From: Granulosicoccus sp947495035
GTDB taxonomy: Bacteria; Pseudomonadota; Gammaproteobacteria; Granulosicoccales; Granulosicoccaceae
Direction: 5' to 3' (one strand)
NCBI RefSeq assembly: GCF_050589605.1
Contig: NZ_JBNGOO010000006.1
Length of the DNA: 64,000 bases
Below are positions 16,995-26,056 of the stretch, in pieces. Numbering within the stretch: the stretch's first letter is position 1; every line of letters begins with the position of its first letter. A program made the translations under genes and the position numbers. The notes under the pieces are model-generated. The model was not told the DNA's origin and searched no databases. It saw only the letters and a program-made list of their open reading frames with translations.

Positions 16995-17822
16995 TCAGCG
17001 ACTGCCGGCTGACAGCATCAGCCGTGCACGGATGCGGCGGCGCTCGTTCAGACTGGGATTCTGCGCGGCCGGTATTACGGTTTCCACCTCGGCCGGCACC
17101 GCCTCTCCACGTCTTTCCTTGCCGGCAATCTTGTCGGCATACATGCGCTGATCCGATTCCCGCAACAACTGTTCGGCCGTCGAGCGTGCCGTCGCCGGAG
17201 ACGAGACGCCGACACTGGCTGACACGCTGATGTCCTGACCGTCAAACACGAATACGGTTTCTGCCGCCTTGCGGATGGTTGCTTCCACTTCCCGCGTCTT
17301 GCGGCCACCATGGCTGTCTCGCACCAGCACCACGAATTCGTCACCACCGAGTCGTGCCAGCAATGCATCGGAGGGCAGATAGGCCGTCAGCGTCACAGCA
17401 ATGAACTTGAGCAGTTCATCGCCAGCCTCGTGCCCGTAAGTATCATTGACTGCCTTGAAACCGTTGAGATCGAACAGCACGACACGGTTGACACGCGAGC
17501 CCCGACGGCGGTTCTGCATGCGCATGGCCAGGTTCTGCTCCAGATACCAGATGAAGAAGCGTCGATTCGGCAAGCCAGTGAGGCTGTCACGGTAGGCAAT
17601 GTCCTGCAGGGCGGACGTTCGGGAACGCACCTTCGAGCGGACTCGCTCTGGCTCGCCCAGGATGTGACGCGCCATCAGACCTACCAGCAGGCTGTTGGCC
17701 GTCACCGCCAGCACACCACCTCCCAAAGCGAACGTCAGACACAGGATGACTGCCGCCACGGCGACAGCACCTGCCAGGAAAATTCCCGGGGGAAATGCGA
17801 ATGGTTGTCTGTCTGCTCTCAT
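16995..17822 (-). CDS. Membrane-anchored diguanylate cyclase (GGDEF)
   Basis: A 275-aa protein with two N-terminal membrane segments (about 12-32 and 34-52) and a C-terminal GGDEF domain (about 72-240). It keeps the metal aspartate D118 (LFDLNGFKAVNDTYGHEAGD) and an intact G159-G-D-E-F163 active site, so c-di-GMP synthesis is expected. The RxxD product-inhibition site is not conserved (PSDA at that position). No sensory domain is visible between the membrane and the catalytic part. The ATG at 17822 starts a conventional membrane anchor. Confidence 0.9.
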   Translation of the reverse strand: MRADRQPFAFPPGIFLAGAVAVAAVILCLTFALGGGVLAVTANSLLVGLMARHILGEPERVRSKVRSRTSALQDIAYRDSLTGLPNRRFFIWYLEQNLAMRMQNRRRGSRVNRVVLFDLNGFKAVNDTYGHEAGDELLKFIAVTLTAYLPSDALLARLGGDEFVVLVRDSHGGRKTREVEATIRKAAETVFVFDGQDISVSASVGVSSPATARSTAEQLLRESDQRMYADKIAGKERRGEAVPAEVETVIPAAQNPSLNERRRIRARLMLSAGSR

Positions 17823-18223
17823 GCCACTGCCTAACCTGCAGGTCGAATGGGCAGGGAATCGCAAGTTGAATGCCAGAGAAATATTGATAGAACCTGTTGT
17901 TTGGCCCTTGACTACTGCAAATAGTGTGCTAGCGACTTTTCCTGTCGGGATGGAACAGGTGACACCGATCGGAATCCGGCGCTACTGGCGTCGGCCCCGT
18001 TGGCAAACACGCAAGCACGATGCATGCAGAAGACGCGACCTCACACGCGAACCCCGCGACCATACAGTCGGTGCTTTCATGGGGTCGGACCATGAGCGCA
18101 CGGACAACGCCCCTCACCTTCAGGGTCGGACCATGCCAGTGGCCTCCGGGGTCGGACCATGAGCGCACGAATAACGCCCTTCGTCTCCTGGGTCGGACCA
18201 TGACCTCCCGGATAAGCCCATTC
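17823..18223. repeat. Intergenic region with four GGTCGGACC motifs in a 67-bp duplicated unit
   Basis: No gene is supported here. GGTCGGACC occurs at 18083, 18124, 18150 and 18191. Copies 1 and 3, and copies 2 and 4, are each exactly 67 bp apart, and the bases between copies 1-2 and 3-4 are near-identical (both begin ATGAGCGCACG), so the block is a tandem duplication of a two-motif unit. The motif is a near-palindrome (GGTC-G-GACC). The same core recurs in the intergenic DNA near 42.3-42.6 kb. Confidence 0.75.
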
Positions 18224-18877
18224 TCAATGACTGGCCAGCGTCTCCAGAGCGGCGCAGTTGATCAGTTCGATATGCCCGCGCGTCTGTCTGACCCACTCAC
18301 GGCGCTGGAACTCTGCCAGTTGACGGGAAATGACTTCGCGGGCAGTGCCCAGCTCCGCTGATAATTGCTGATGGGTGATGGTGATATCGGAGTCACCGCC
18401 TGCGAGCTCCAGCAGTTTTTGCGCAACCCTTACGTCCATGCGCTGAAAGGCGACCTCCTCGACCATCAGAAAGAGATCACTGATACGGCGGGAATAGGCA
18501 TGAAAGACGAACTGTCGGAACTCACTGGAATGTTCCAGCAGCCTGTCGAACAAGCGCCGCGGAATGGCCACCGCCTGCACCTCGGTCTCCGTCACACCAG
18601 ACGCCGTGTACTCCTCATGAGCCAGCAGACAGGATGTCGTGAGCACACAGCTCTGACCACCCCGAACTCGGTACAGAACGATCTCACGACCCTTTTCAGA
18701 CAGATGCTGGACCCGAACCGTACCGCTCAGAACCATCAGCAGATTGTCCGGCTTCTGACCGGGACCAAAGACCACCGTATCGGCGGGTGCCTTGATGATC
18801 TTGCTCTCACCAAGGAGCAGATCGTGATCTTCCGCGGACAGCTGCGCCAGGGCCGGAAATGTTGAAAGCCAGTCCAT
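18224..18877 (-). CDS. Crp/Fnr-family transcriptional regulator
   Basis: A 217-aa regulator: cyclic-nucleotide-binding-like sensor domain (about 1-120, with DNLLMVLSGTVRVQHLSEKGREIVLYRV), a long dimer helix, and a C-terminal winged helix (ITITHQQLSAELGTAREVISRQLAEFQRR, about 168-197). It lacks the four N-terminal cysteines of Fnr, so it does not carry that iron-sulfur cluster. GGQSCVLTTSCLLAHEEYTASGV is a form common in uncharacterised Crp-like regulators. ATG 18877 starts directly at the sensor fold. Effector and targets are unknown. Confidence 0.88.
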   Translation of the reverse strand: MDWLSTFPALAQLSAEDHDLLLGESKIIKAPADTVVFGPGQKPDNLLMVLSGTVRVQHLSEKGREIVLYRVRGGQSCVLTTSCLLAHEEYTASGVTETEVQAVAIPRRLFDRLLEHSSEFRQFVFHAYSRRISDLFLMVEEVAFQRMDVRVAQKLLELAGGDSDITITHQQLSAELGTAREVISRQLAEFQRREWVRQTRGHIELINCAALETLASH

Positions 18878-18978
18878 AGAAATCCATTGCACTTGCAGGA
18901 AATGACAACAGCCACGAGCCGGCAACTTCCCGCTGCCGGCTCGTGCCACGACTACCGCAGCAGATTCTCGTTGCCGAA

Positions 18979-20940
18979 CTACTCGGACAACGGAATCCGG
19001 TAACTGGCAAACCCACTGTCCAGCGTATCGATGTATTCGAAGCGCTGCGCATTGTCGGCTTCTGCCGCCGCTGGCGATGTCTGGAACTGCACCTGAACGT
19101 CACCATTGATCGGCGCGAAACGCCAGTTGCCGTCAGCCTTCGGATCCAGTTCTCCCGAGGCCAGAATATAGTCGACCAGCACCTGTCGATTGGTTTGCGG
19201 AGCTTCGACAATGATGGTGCTGCCATCGAGAGCCGGGAAGTTTCCGCCGCCACCAGCACGATAATTGTTGGTAACCACCACGAACTCCTGGTCCGGATCG
19301 ATGGGCTCACCATTGAACGTCAGATTGATGATGCGACGAGCCGTCTCGTCCAGCAGTTCTCCCTTGTCGCCGTAGCGCGCAGGCTGAGCCACATCGATCT
19401 GATAGCTGACGCCGTCGATGACATCGAAATTGTAGGACGGATGCGTCTCGCTGATCAGCTCCTGGGGCTCTGTCGAGGACGGATCGATCTGATTGAACTG
19501 CGCGGCGGAACGCTCCAGCCATTCGTGTACCTGCGCCCCATCGAGTTTTACCAATCGTGCCGTATTGGGGTAGATGTACAGATCAGCAACGTTGCGAATG
19601 GCTATTTCGCCAGCTGGCAGATCGGTGAAGTAATCCGGACCGCCACGACCACCAGCCTTGAACGGTGCGCCGGCGGACAAGACCGGTAAACCTTCGTATT
19701 CGGTACCTTCAATGACCTGCTTGCCGTACCAGGCTTGCGCATTGTTGACGATCTGGATGGACGGATCGTCCTGTACCAGGGCAAAGAAACTGTTGATCGG
19801 TGAGGCGATACTGCCGACTGCCTGACCCACCCATTCGATGGTCGCTTCGTGCTCATCGGCAACGGCATCAACGATGTCCTGCTGCGAGCCGACAACGGGA
19901 ATACTGTCGCGTCCTTCGCGGCGGAAAATGGCGCGATTCTCCACGGCACTGTCACTGACCGTCCAGGCGTCGCCTTCCTGAGTCAATGTCAGGTCGATGA
20001 TGCCCAGATGACTTCCCCAGAAACCCGGCATGACAGCCGGAACACCATTGAGCGTGCCTTTTTCCAGATCAGCCCCGGGAAAGCCCTCGTAGGCGTCGGA
20101 AGGAAATACGCTGTGCGCATGCCCGAACAGGATGGCGTCGATACCGTCTACCTGCGACAGCTCGGCCGTTGCATTTTCCTTCAAGCCATCCGGGTGCGAG
20201 GTCGCGATACCGCTGTGAGCGATGGCAACGACCACATCAGCGCCCGCTTCACGAATCTCGGGCACCAGAGCCTCGGCCGTGTCGACAATACCACGCACCG
20301 TGACACGACCTTCCAGATGGCCCTTGTCCCAGCTCATGATCTGTGGCGGTGTGAAGCCGATGACGCCCACCTTGAGGTCCTGCCACTGTCCATCGTCATC
20401 CATCACGCGCCGATCCAGCATCACATACGGCTGGATGTAGCTGCGATCATTACTCGGATCCTCGTCCCCGTCCACCGCAAAGACGTTGGACAACACATAC
20501 GGAAAGTTGGCCCCAGACAGCGATTTGAGCAGAAACTCCAGACCGTAATTGAATTCATGATTGCCGATATTGGCAGCATCATAGCCCAGCAGATTCATTG
20601 CCTTGAACATCGGATGCACTTCACCATAGCTCAGCCCCCGCGAGCGTGCCATGTAGTCTCCCATCGGATTGCCCTGCAGCAGATCGCCATTGTCGAACAG
20701 CAGACTGTTGCGAGCCTCGGCGCGGGCGTCTCTGATCAGAGTGGCGGTTCGTGCCAGACCGAAATCATCCACCTCGGTGTTCTTGTAGTAATCGAAGTTC
20801 AGTGCATGCATGTGCAGATCGGTGGTCTGCATCAGACGCAGCTGCAGATCCGCAGCCAGAGCACTGGCGGTCAGGCCGCACGTCAGAAGCGGCACGAATA
20901 GCAGGGCCTTGATGCCCGTGCCGGAGATGCTGTGATTCAT
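18979..20940 (-). CDS. cpdB: Periplasmic 2',3'-cyclic-nucleotide 2'-phosphodiesterase/3'-nucleotidase
   Basis: A 653-aa exported enzyme (E. coli CpdB about 650 aa) that hydrolyses 2',3'-cyclic nucleotides and 3'-nucleotides. After a signal peptide (cleavage near ALAADLQ) come the metallophosphatase motifs TTDLHMH, NIGNHEFNYGLEFL, IAHSGI and FGHAHSVFP. The C-terminal 5'-nucleotidase domain carries VVTNNYRAGGGGNFPAL, typical of the nucleoside-binding pocket. It stands alone on the minus strand between the Crp-like regulator and the mocA-like gene. Confidence 0.92.
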   Translation of the reverse strand: MNHSISGTGIKALLFVPLLTCGLTASALAADLQLRLMQTTDLHMHALNFDYYKNTEVDDFGLARTATLIRDARAEARNSLLFDNGDLLQGNPMGDYMARSRGLSYGEVHPMFKAMNLLGYDAANIGNHEFNYGLEFLLKSLSGANFPYVLSNVFAVDGDEDPSNDRSYIQPYVMLDRRVMDDDGQWQDLKVGVIGFTPPQIMSWDKGHLEGRVTVRGIVDTAEALVPEIREAGADVVVAIAHSGIATSHPDGLKENATAELSQVDGIDAILFGHAHSVFPSDAYEGFPGADLEKGTLNGVPAVMPGFWGSHLGIIDLTLTQEGDAWTVSDSAVENRAIFRREGRDSIPVVGSQQDIVDAVADEHEATIEWVGQAVGSIASPINSFFALVQDDPSIQIVNNAQAWYGKQVIEGTEYEGLPVLSAGAPFKAGGRGGPDYFTDLPAGEIAIRNVADLYIYPNTARLVKLDGAQVHEWLERSAAQFNQIDPSSTEPQELISETHPSYNFDVIDGVSYQIDVAQPARYGDKGELLDETARRIINLTFNGEPIDPDQEFVVVTNNYRAGGGGNFPALDGSTIIVEAPQTNRQVLVDYILASGELDPKADGNWRFAPINGDVQVQFQTSPAAAEADNAQRFEYIDTLDSGFASYRIPLSE

Positions 20941-21019
20941 GAGCGATTTCCCTTGTACAGAGTCGTATCAGCCGTCAGTCTACAACGTAATCGAGGGGCA
21001 CCAGTGGAAAGTCAGCCTC

Positions 21020-22642
21020 TCATGACGCCGCCATGGTCGGCTGCAGGTCGGACGGTTCATCGATATCCTTGAGGATACCGGCAGAATCGCAAGGCACCTC
21101 CTGCACACAGTCCGGAAAATCCCTTGCAAGCACCCTGGCGCCGACATCTCCTTCCAGTCGCAGCACCGAATCGAACAGCGATGCAGCGATCAGCACCGGA
21201 TTGCCACGCTGCCCCTGATAGGTCGGGATATACAGCGCCTTGCCCGGATTCAGGCGGTATGCAGCTAACAGGGATTGCATGACGCTGGCAGTGACTTCCG
21301 GCATGTCAGCCAGACAGACGATCACCGCGTCCACTCCGGCTTCACCGAGTTCACCGATGCCGCAGATCAGGGAACTGGCCATGCCACTGGCATGCAGTGC
21401 GTTGTGTACGGTGCTTATCGGCAGGCTCGCGCGCTGATCGGCGATCTGACACAGTTGCTCGACCGACTCGGCATCATGGCCGGTCACCACGAGAGCGCTG
21501 TCAAGACCACTGTGTCCCACTGCGTCCAGAACATGAGTCAGCAGAGGCTTGCCGGTTTGCGTGGCAAGCAACTTGTTATGCTCGCCAAAGCGTCGGGAAG
21601 ACCCTGCTGCCAGCACCAGGGCCGCAACGCCGAGATTGCCTGTGCCCCTGACACGCGGCTCTGGCCGGTCGACGATCTCATGCAACAGCCCCCCCACACC
21701 GAGCGAGGCAATCCAGCCGGAGCTCACCGGCAGCCGGGCAGACAGACGCTCCAGCACCTTGTCCAGCCCATTGGGTTTGGGCGACCGCGCGCAACCCGGC
21801 AGACCGATGATGCTGGTGTTCCCAAGCCTGCCGATCAGCAACAGATTCCCCGGATCCATCGGCATCCCGAAATGTTCCACTTGACCACCCAGCCTCACAA
21901 TGGCCGATGGCACGATATCCTGACGATCGCTGATAGCCGACGCCCCTGCCACCAGAAGCCAGTCCACGCCACCTTCGACAGCATCGCTCATGGCCCTGAC
22001 AAGCTCGTCGACGTCATGTGACACTCGCCGTTCGCTCGTCAGCTGCGCACCCTGCTTCAACAGCCGCTGCCTGGTGACACCGACGGTCTTGTCAAGAATC
22101 GACTCCCTCATGCCCGGCAGGCGCGTCTGGATCAGAGCGGCTCGCTGGGGTACGGTGGCATGCACCCGAATCTGTCGCCCCTGCAAACCCGCCAGAACCT
22201 GTTGCAAGGCATTCTTGCTGACCGCGTAGGGAATGATCTTGACGGTTGCAACCAGTCGTGACTTGCCAACCGAAGTCGACGGGTGCACGGTCGCAATGGT
22301 GATGCCTTCATTCACCAGGTTGGCCTGATAGACGAGGGTTCGCTCGAAATCACAGATCCCGTCGGTCTGAGCATGCAGATTCACTCGACCGGTACTGGCC
22401 TTTCCCAGCCTCAGCCCTTCACCCGCCAGTGCCGTCGCCAGTTGCAGTGCTGCCTCATCCTCGTGGATATCGTCACTGTCGAGCTGGGCCACAGTTATGT
22501 TGGCAATGCCGTCCGCCTGCAGTTGCTGCACCAGAGCCGCGGTCAGACGCTGCCCCTTGCGTATCTTTCCCGCAGAAGTCCGTACCGAATGTGCCAGCAG
22601 ACTGCCCGCAGAATCCTCCACCGGAATATCACCAAACTTCAT
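21020..22642 (-). CDS. Molybdopterin-binding/MocA-like nucleotidyltransferase fusion protein
   Basis: A 540-aa two-domain protein. Residues about 1-310 resemble the MoeA/MoaB-type molybdopterin-binding region (LLVAGASAISDRQDIVPSAI, 229-248; DPGNLLLIGRLGNTSIIGLPGCARSP, 263-288). Residues about 338-540 are an NTP-transferase of the MocA family (LVLAAGSSRRFGEHNKLL, 342-359; VCLADMPEVT with the metal Asp). MocA makes molybdopterin cytosine dinucleotide for xanthine-oxidase-family enzymes. No molybdoenzyme or chaperone gene adjoins. The AsmA-like gene lies 14 bp upstream on the same strand. Confidence 0.85.
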   Translation of the reverse strand: MKFGDIPVEDSAGSLLAHSVRTSAGKIRKGQRLTAALVQQLQADGIANITVAQLDSDDIHEDEAALQLATALAGEGLRLGKASTGRVNLHAQTDGICDFERTLVYQANLVNEGITIATVHPSTSVGKSRLVATVKIIPYAVSKNALQQVLAGLQGRQIRVHATVPQRAALIQTRLPGMRESILDKTVGVTRQRLLKQGAQLTSERRVSHDVDELVRAMSDAVEGGVDWLLVAGASAISDRQDIVPSAIVRLGGQVEHFGMPMDPGNLLLIGRLGNTSIIGLPGCARSPKPNGLDKVLERLSARLPVSSGWIASLGVGGLLHEIVDRPEPRVRGTGNLGVAALVLAAGSSRRFGEHNKLLATQTGKPLLTHVLDAVGHSGLDSALVVTGHDAESVEQLCQIADQRASLPISTVHNALHASGMASSLICGIGELGEAGVDAVIVCLADMPEVTASVMQSLLAAYRLNPGKALYIPTYQGQRGNPVLIAASLFDSVLRLEGDVGARVLARDFPDCVQEVPCDSAGILKDIDEPSDLQPTMAAS

Positions 22643-22656
22643 GTTCTACCCATCGT

Positions 22657-24582
22657 CTATTGTTCGCCTTGCAGCGCATTGGCCATACCGGAGCAATAAG
22701 CACTGTACATTGCCTCTCCCCTGGGATCCAGAAACGGCATCAGCCTTGCTGCCGGCGCCACGATATCGGCCAGAACAACGGCGGCGGTATCTCGCCCCAG
22801 CACCGGACTGGCAGATGCACCAACGGGTGCAGTCAGCGGCCCCTGCACCTGCCAGGCGGACGCTGTGTTCTTGCCTGTCGCATGCGATTCCATGGACACA
22901 TCCAGTGCATGATCGCTCAAGGACAAGCTGCCATCGCCCAGTACGATCGCATCTTCCGTACTGATCACCAGAGTTGCAATATCAATGTTTTCCGCGGACA
23001 GTTGCAGATCGACAAATGAACACTTCACGCTGGCCGGATCGATCGACTCGGCGGCACTGTCAAGTAGCGATAACCCGTTCCCATTCATGAAACGCGACAG
23101 CACCAGGCTTGCATCGCCAGCTGCCACCAGCGCCAGCAGCTGACCGTCCTTCACCCGCGGCGCCTCGTCCGTTCCCTGTTGCGACAGTTGCACATCAAGA
23201 TAGACTGCCAGACTGCCAGGCTTGCCTGACGACGAGCTGTCTGCCGCCAGCTCGAAACGCTTCAGGTACAGATTCAATGAGGTTTCAGTCTGCGTACCGG
23301 TGGATCGAGTATCGACAACGCCTTCCAGGACCCCGCTGCCCAGATTCATCCGATCAATGGCCAGCATCAGCCGGTCATCCACCATCTCCGCCTGGACATC
23401 GAACATCGACACCGGCCAGGTCTCCGCCACCACTCGATCCGCTCGATAGCTGACGCTACCCACCAGGGGCTTGTCCGCCGAACCCAGGTAGCGCATCAGG
23501 CTCCCGAACGCAGAACCCTCTCCTGCCAGCGCCATGAGCGAGAACTCGGCCGGCAAGGCCTGCTCTGACGACAAGAAGCGCAGGTCCTCGCCGTGCAGTT
23601 CTTCGGAACTCAATTGCGCCTTCACGGTGATCGGCTTGCTGCTCGTATCGAGGCGTGCTTCACCGACAAGATCGCTCTGCCCCCATTGCAAGGCAAACTC
23701 GTTCAGCTGCCATTCTGCTTCGTCTCGCAGCACGTCACCCGATACGGTCAATGGTGACAGATCTGCGAAGGATGCAGGCACGATGAGTTGCCAATCCCGG
23801 ACAGACGCAATATTCATCGAATAGCCCAGGGACACGTCGGACAACCGAGCCGGTTTGCCGATAGACCCTTCGAGCAACAAATGACTGTCTCCCAACTCGA
23901 CATCCAGCTTCACACCCTCGGCACCGGCCCCCTTGGGAAAGCCTCTTGTCATGTAATGCAAGCTTGGCAAATCGGCCGACATCAACAATGTTCTGCCCAG
24001 CAATTCGCCATCAATCTGCAGACGTGTGCCATTCCCGGAGTTATCCGTCGAGGCAGCACCACTGATACGCAGACTGACACTCTGCGACACTTCATCACGA
24101 CCGCTATGCAACGTCATGGAATCGATCAGGATATCGCGAATCTGCAGATCAGACAGTGAGTCGACAAGGCGGCGTACGACAGACCCTTCATCCACCAGGT
24201 GTTCAAGCAGTGATTGCAGATTGTCTGGTCTGTTCGGTTCATCGTGCAGCTGCAAGTCCGCCCCGGCAAGGGATAGTCTGTCGACAGAAGGATGGCCACG
24301 CAGCAGATCCAGCCATCGTACCGATACCTGCATCGAGTCCAGATACAGCATTGCCGCTCCCTGATCGGGCTCGATGCTCATACTACTCACATCGACTTGC
24401 AGCAACGGGCCGAAAGGCCTGATCTCCACGTCTTTCATTGCAACATGAGCATCGAGTCTGCTGGTAGCCAGGGATGCCAGGCGATCAGCCAACCAGTTAC
24501 CGGGCAGGTATGTGGCCAACAGAACCAGGGCTGCAATCAATAGCGTGAGTGCTGCCAGTATTCGTCCAAGCCATCGAACCAT
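22657..24582 (-). CDS. AsmA-like envelope protein
   Basis: A 641-aa protein with one N-terminal membrane anchor (RILAALTLLIAALVLLATYL) and a long beta-rich remainder. The opening pattern LPGNWLADRLASLATSRLDAHVAMKDVEIRPFGPLLQVDVSSMSIEP is the AsmA/YhdP-style start, in which the periplasmic part forms a bridge-like groove thought to carry lipids between membranes. The C-terminal part has repeated DGSLSLSDHALDVSMESHATGKN-type strands typical of the family's end domain. Lipid transport is a family-level inference. Confidence 0.7.
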   Translation of the reverse strand: MVRWLGRILAALTLLIAALVLLATYLPGNWLADRLASLATSRLDAHVAMKDVEIRPFGPLLQVDVSSMSIEPDQGAAMLYLDSMQVSVRWLDLLRGHPSVDRLSLAGADLQLHDEPNRPDNLQSLLEHLVDEGSVVRRLVDSLSDLQIRDILIDSMTLHSGRDEVSQSVSLRISGAASTDNSGNGTRLQIDGELLGRTLLMSADLPSLHYMTRGFPKGAGAEGVKLDVELGDSHLLLEGSIGKPARLSDVSLGYSMNIASVRDWQLIVPASFADLSPLTVSGDVLRDEAEWQLNEFALQWGQSDLVGEARLDTSSKPITVKAQLSSEELHGEDLRFLSSEQALPAEFSLMALAGEGSAFGSLMRYLGSADKPLVGSVSYRADRVVAETWPVSMFDVQAEMVDDRLMLAIDRMNLGSGVLEGVVDTRSTGTQTETSLNLYLKRFELAADSSSSGKPGSLAVYLDVQLSQQGTDEAPRVKDGQLLALVAAGDASLVLSRFMNGNGLSLLDSAAESIDPASVKCSFVDLQLSAENIDIATLVISTEDAIVLGDGSLSLSDHALDVSMESHATGKNTASAWQVQGPLTAPVGASASPVLGRDTAAVVLADIVAPAARLMPFLDPRGEAMYSAYCSGMANALQGEQ

Positions 24583-24647
24583 CTTGCCACCTTCCGCGCC
24601 TGTGATCCGCAGCGTGAAGAAGGCAGCCCGGACTCAGGTGCCAGAGA

Positions 24648-26021
24648 TCAACTCTCTACAGCGGTTTGCTGCTCCTCTTCATAGCGGTTCAGGCGATTGT
24701 ACAAAGTCTTGAGGCTGATACCCAGAACTTTGGCACTCTGGCTCTTGTTGTTGTCGCAGGCGATCAGTGTCGCCTTGATCAGTTGTTCTTCCACATCCTT
24801 GAACGCCATGCCGATGAATGGTGCTATCTGGTCGCTGACACCGCTGTCCCCTTCCACGAACAGCGTGGGGTCGGCACCGATCTCATCACCGTCCTCGGTC
24901 AGTCGGTAAGCGGTCAACAGCGTATTCTTCAATTCGACCTGATTGCCCGGCCAGTAATGGCCGCGCAATTGATCCAGCATGGCAAGGGACAGGCTCTTTT
25001 CACTGTCAAATACCTTGTTGAGCTGATCCACGGCACGTCTTGCGAACAGTTCGATATCCTCCTTGCGCTCGACCAGAGGCGGCACACGAATGGTATTTTT
25101 CGCCAGAGTGTAATAGAAGGGATCGTACAACCGACCCTCGGCAAGCGCCACTTCCGCCGGCTCCCGCAATATGCCAACGATGGAGCACTCGTAGGCCGTC
25201 GGCGTCAAGGCGTTGCTGGCCAGCGCCTTGCCAGACACCATGAAGCTCTTCAAGCGCCGCTGAATATCCAGTGACAGGGTCGAGACATCATCCAGCACCA
25301 GCGTACCGCCATTGGCTTTCTGCAGGTAGGCTTCGATGCCACCGGCCTCGCCGCCCGCCTCGCGCCCATGATCGCCAAAGAATCTGTCAATCGCCTGACT
25401 ACCGGTTTCGCTGGCGCAACTGATCACATAGGCCTTGCCGGGACGTTTGCCATACTGGTGCAGCAGTGCCGCGACATCGCCCTTGAGAACACCCGGCTGC
25501 CCGATGATCAGGGCGGGACACGGGGCTTTCTCCCCCACGTTCCTCAGTTGTCTGAACAACTCCTGACTTGCCGGTGAACTGCCCTCCAGAGCACCAAACC
25601 CCAGGGTCAGTTCCGGTGGATAGTCCCGGGTGGCGACGGTGGACTTGCGCCGATGCGCATCGGCGCGACGCACCGCCAGCAACAGATCACGTGCCTGGGC
25701 AGGCTTCACCAGAAAATCGAAGACCCCGGCTTGCAGGCAACGGCGGGTTCTCTCGGCGTCATCAGTACCGCTGATGACGATGATCTGCCCGACGCCCGCA
25801 GCACTCAGCGACTTTATCGCGTCAACGCCATCTCCGTCCGGCAGCGAGAGATCCAGCAGGACCACGGCAGGAGGCTGTTGCTGAACCCGCTGCATCGCCT
25901 CTGACAGCTTCTGCACATTGTCGGCCTTGAAATCGGCTCGCTCCAGCACTCGCTGCAGGGCAGATGCCGTGGCCACATCGTCTTCCACGATCAGTACGTC
26001 CAGAACCGGCTGTTCGTTCAT
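24648..26021 (-). CDS. NtrC-like response regulator with degenerate AAA domain (paralogue 1)
   Basis: A 457-aa protein with a receiver domain (D14/D15, phospho-acceptor D57 in VVLLDLSLPDG, S84, K106), a sigma-54-activator-like AAA region (about 140-370) and a C-terminal Fis-type helix-turn-helix (SAKVLGISLKTLYNRLNRY). The AAA part is eroded: the Walker A loop reads GQPGVLKG (174-181), Walker B is VLDDV, the GAFTGA loop that contacts sigma-54 is missing, and the usual YRL arginine reads YTL. It should bind DNA and sense phosphorylation without opening sigma-54 promoters. ATG 26021 is preferred over 26036 because GAGAGAC precedes it. The paralogue lies 35 bp upstream. Confidence 0.85.
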   Translation of the reverse strand: MNEQPVLDVLIVEDDVATASALQRVLERADFKADNVQKLSEAMQRVQQQPPAVVLLDLSLPDGDGVDAIKSLSAAGVGQIIVISGTDDAERTRRCLQAGVFDFLVKPAQARDLLLAVRRADAHRRKSTVATRDYPPELTLGFGALEGSSPASQELFRQLRNVGEKAPCPALIIGQPGVLKGDVAALLHQYGKRPGKAYVISCASETGSQAIDRFFGDHGREAGGEAGGIEAYLQKANGGTLVLDDVSTLSLDIQRRLKSFMVSGKALASNALTPTAYECSIVGILREPAEVALAEGRLYDPFYYTLAKNTIRVPPLVERKEDIELFARRAVDQLNKVFDSEKSLSLAMLDQLRGHYWPGNQVELKNTLLTAYRLTEDGDEIGADPTLFVEGDSGVSDQIAPFIGMAFKDVEEQLIKATLIACDNNKSQSAKVLGISLKTLYNRLNRYEEEQQTAVES

Positions 26022-26056
26022 TGTCTTGTCTCTCATGGTGATTCTGTTGTCGGCTC

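Noticed and set aside
17929..18201. Short minus-strand frame across the GGTCGGACC array
   Set aside because: Its sequence is largely translated repeat (repeated MVRP/RGV-type stretches) with no ribosome-binding site or homology.
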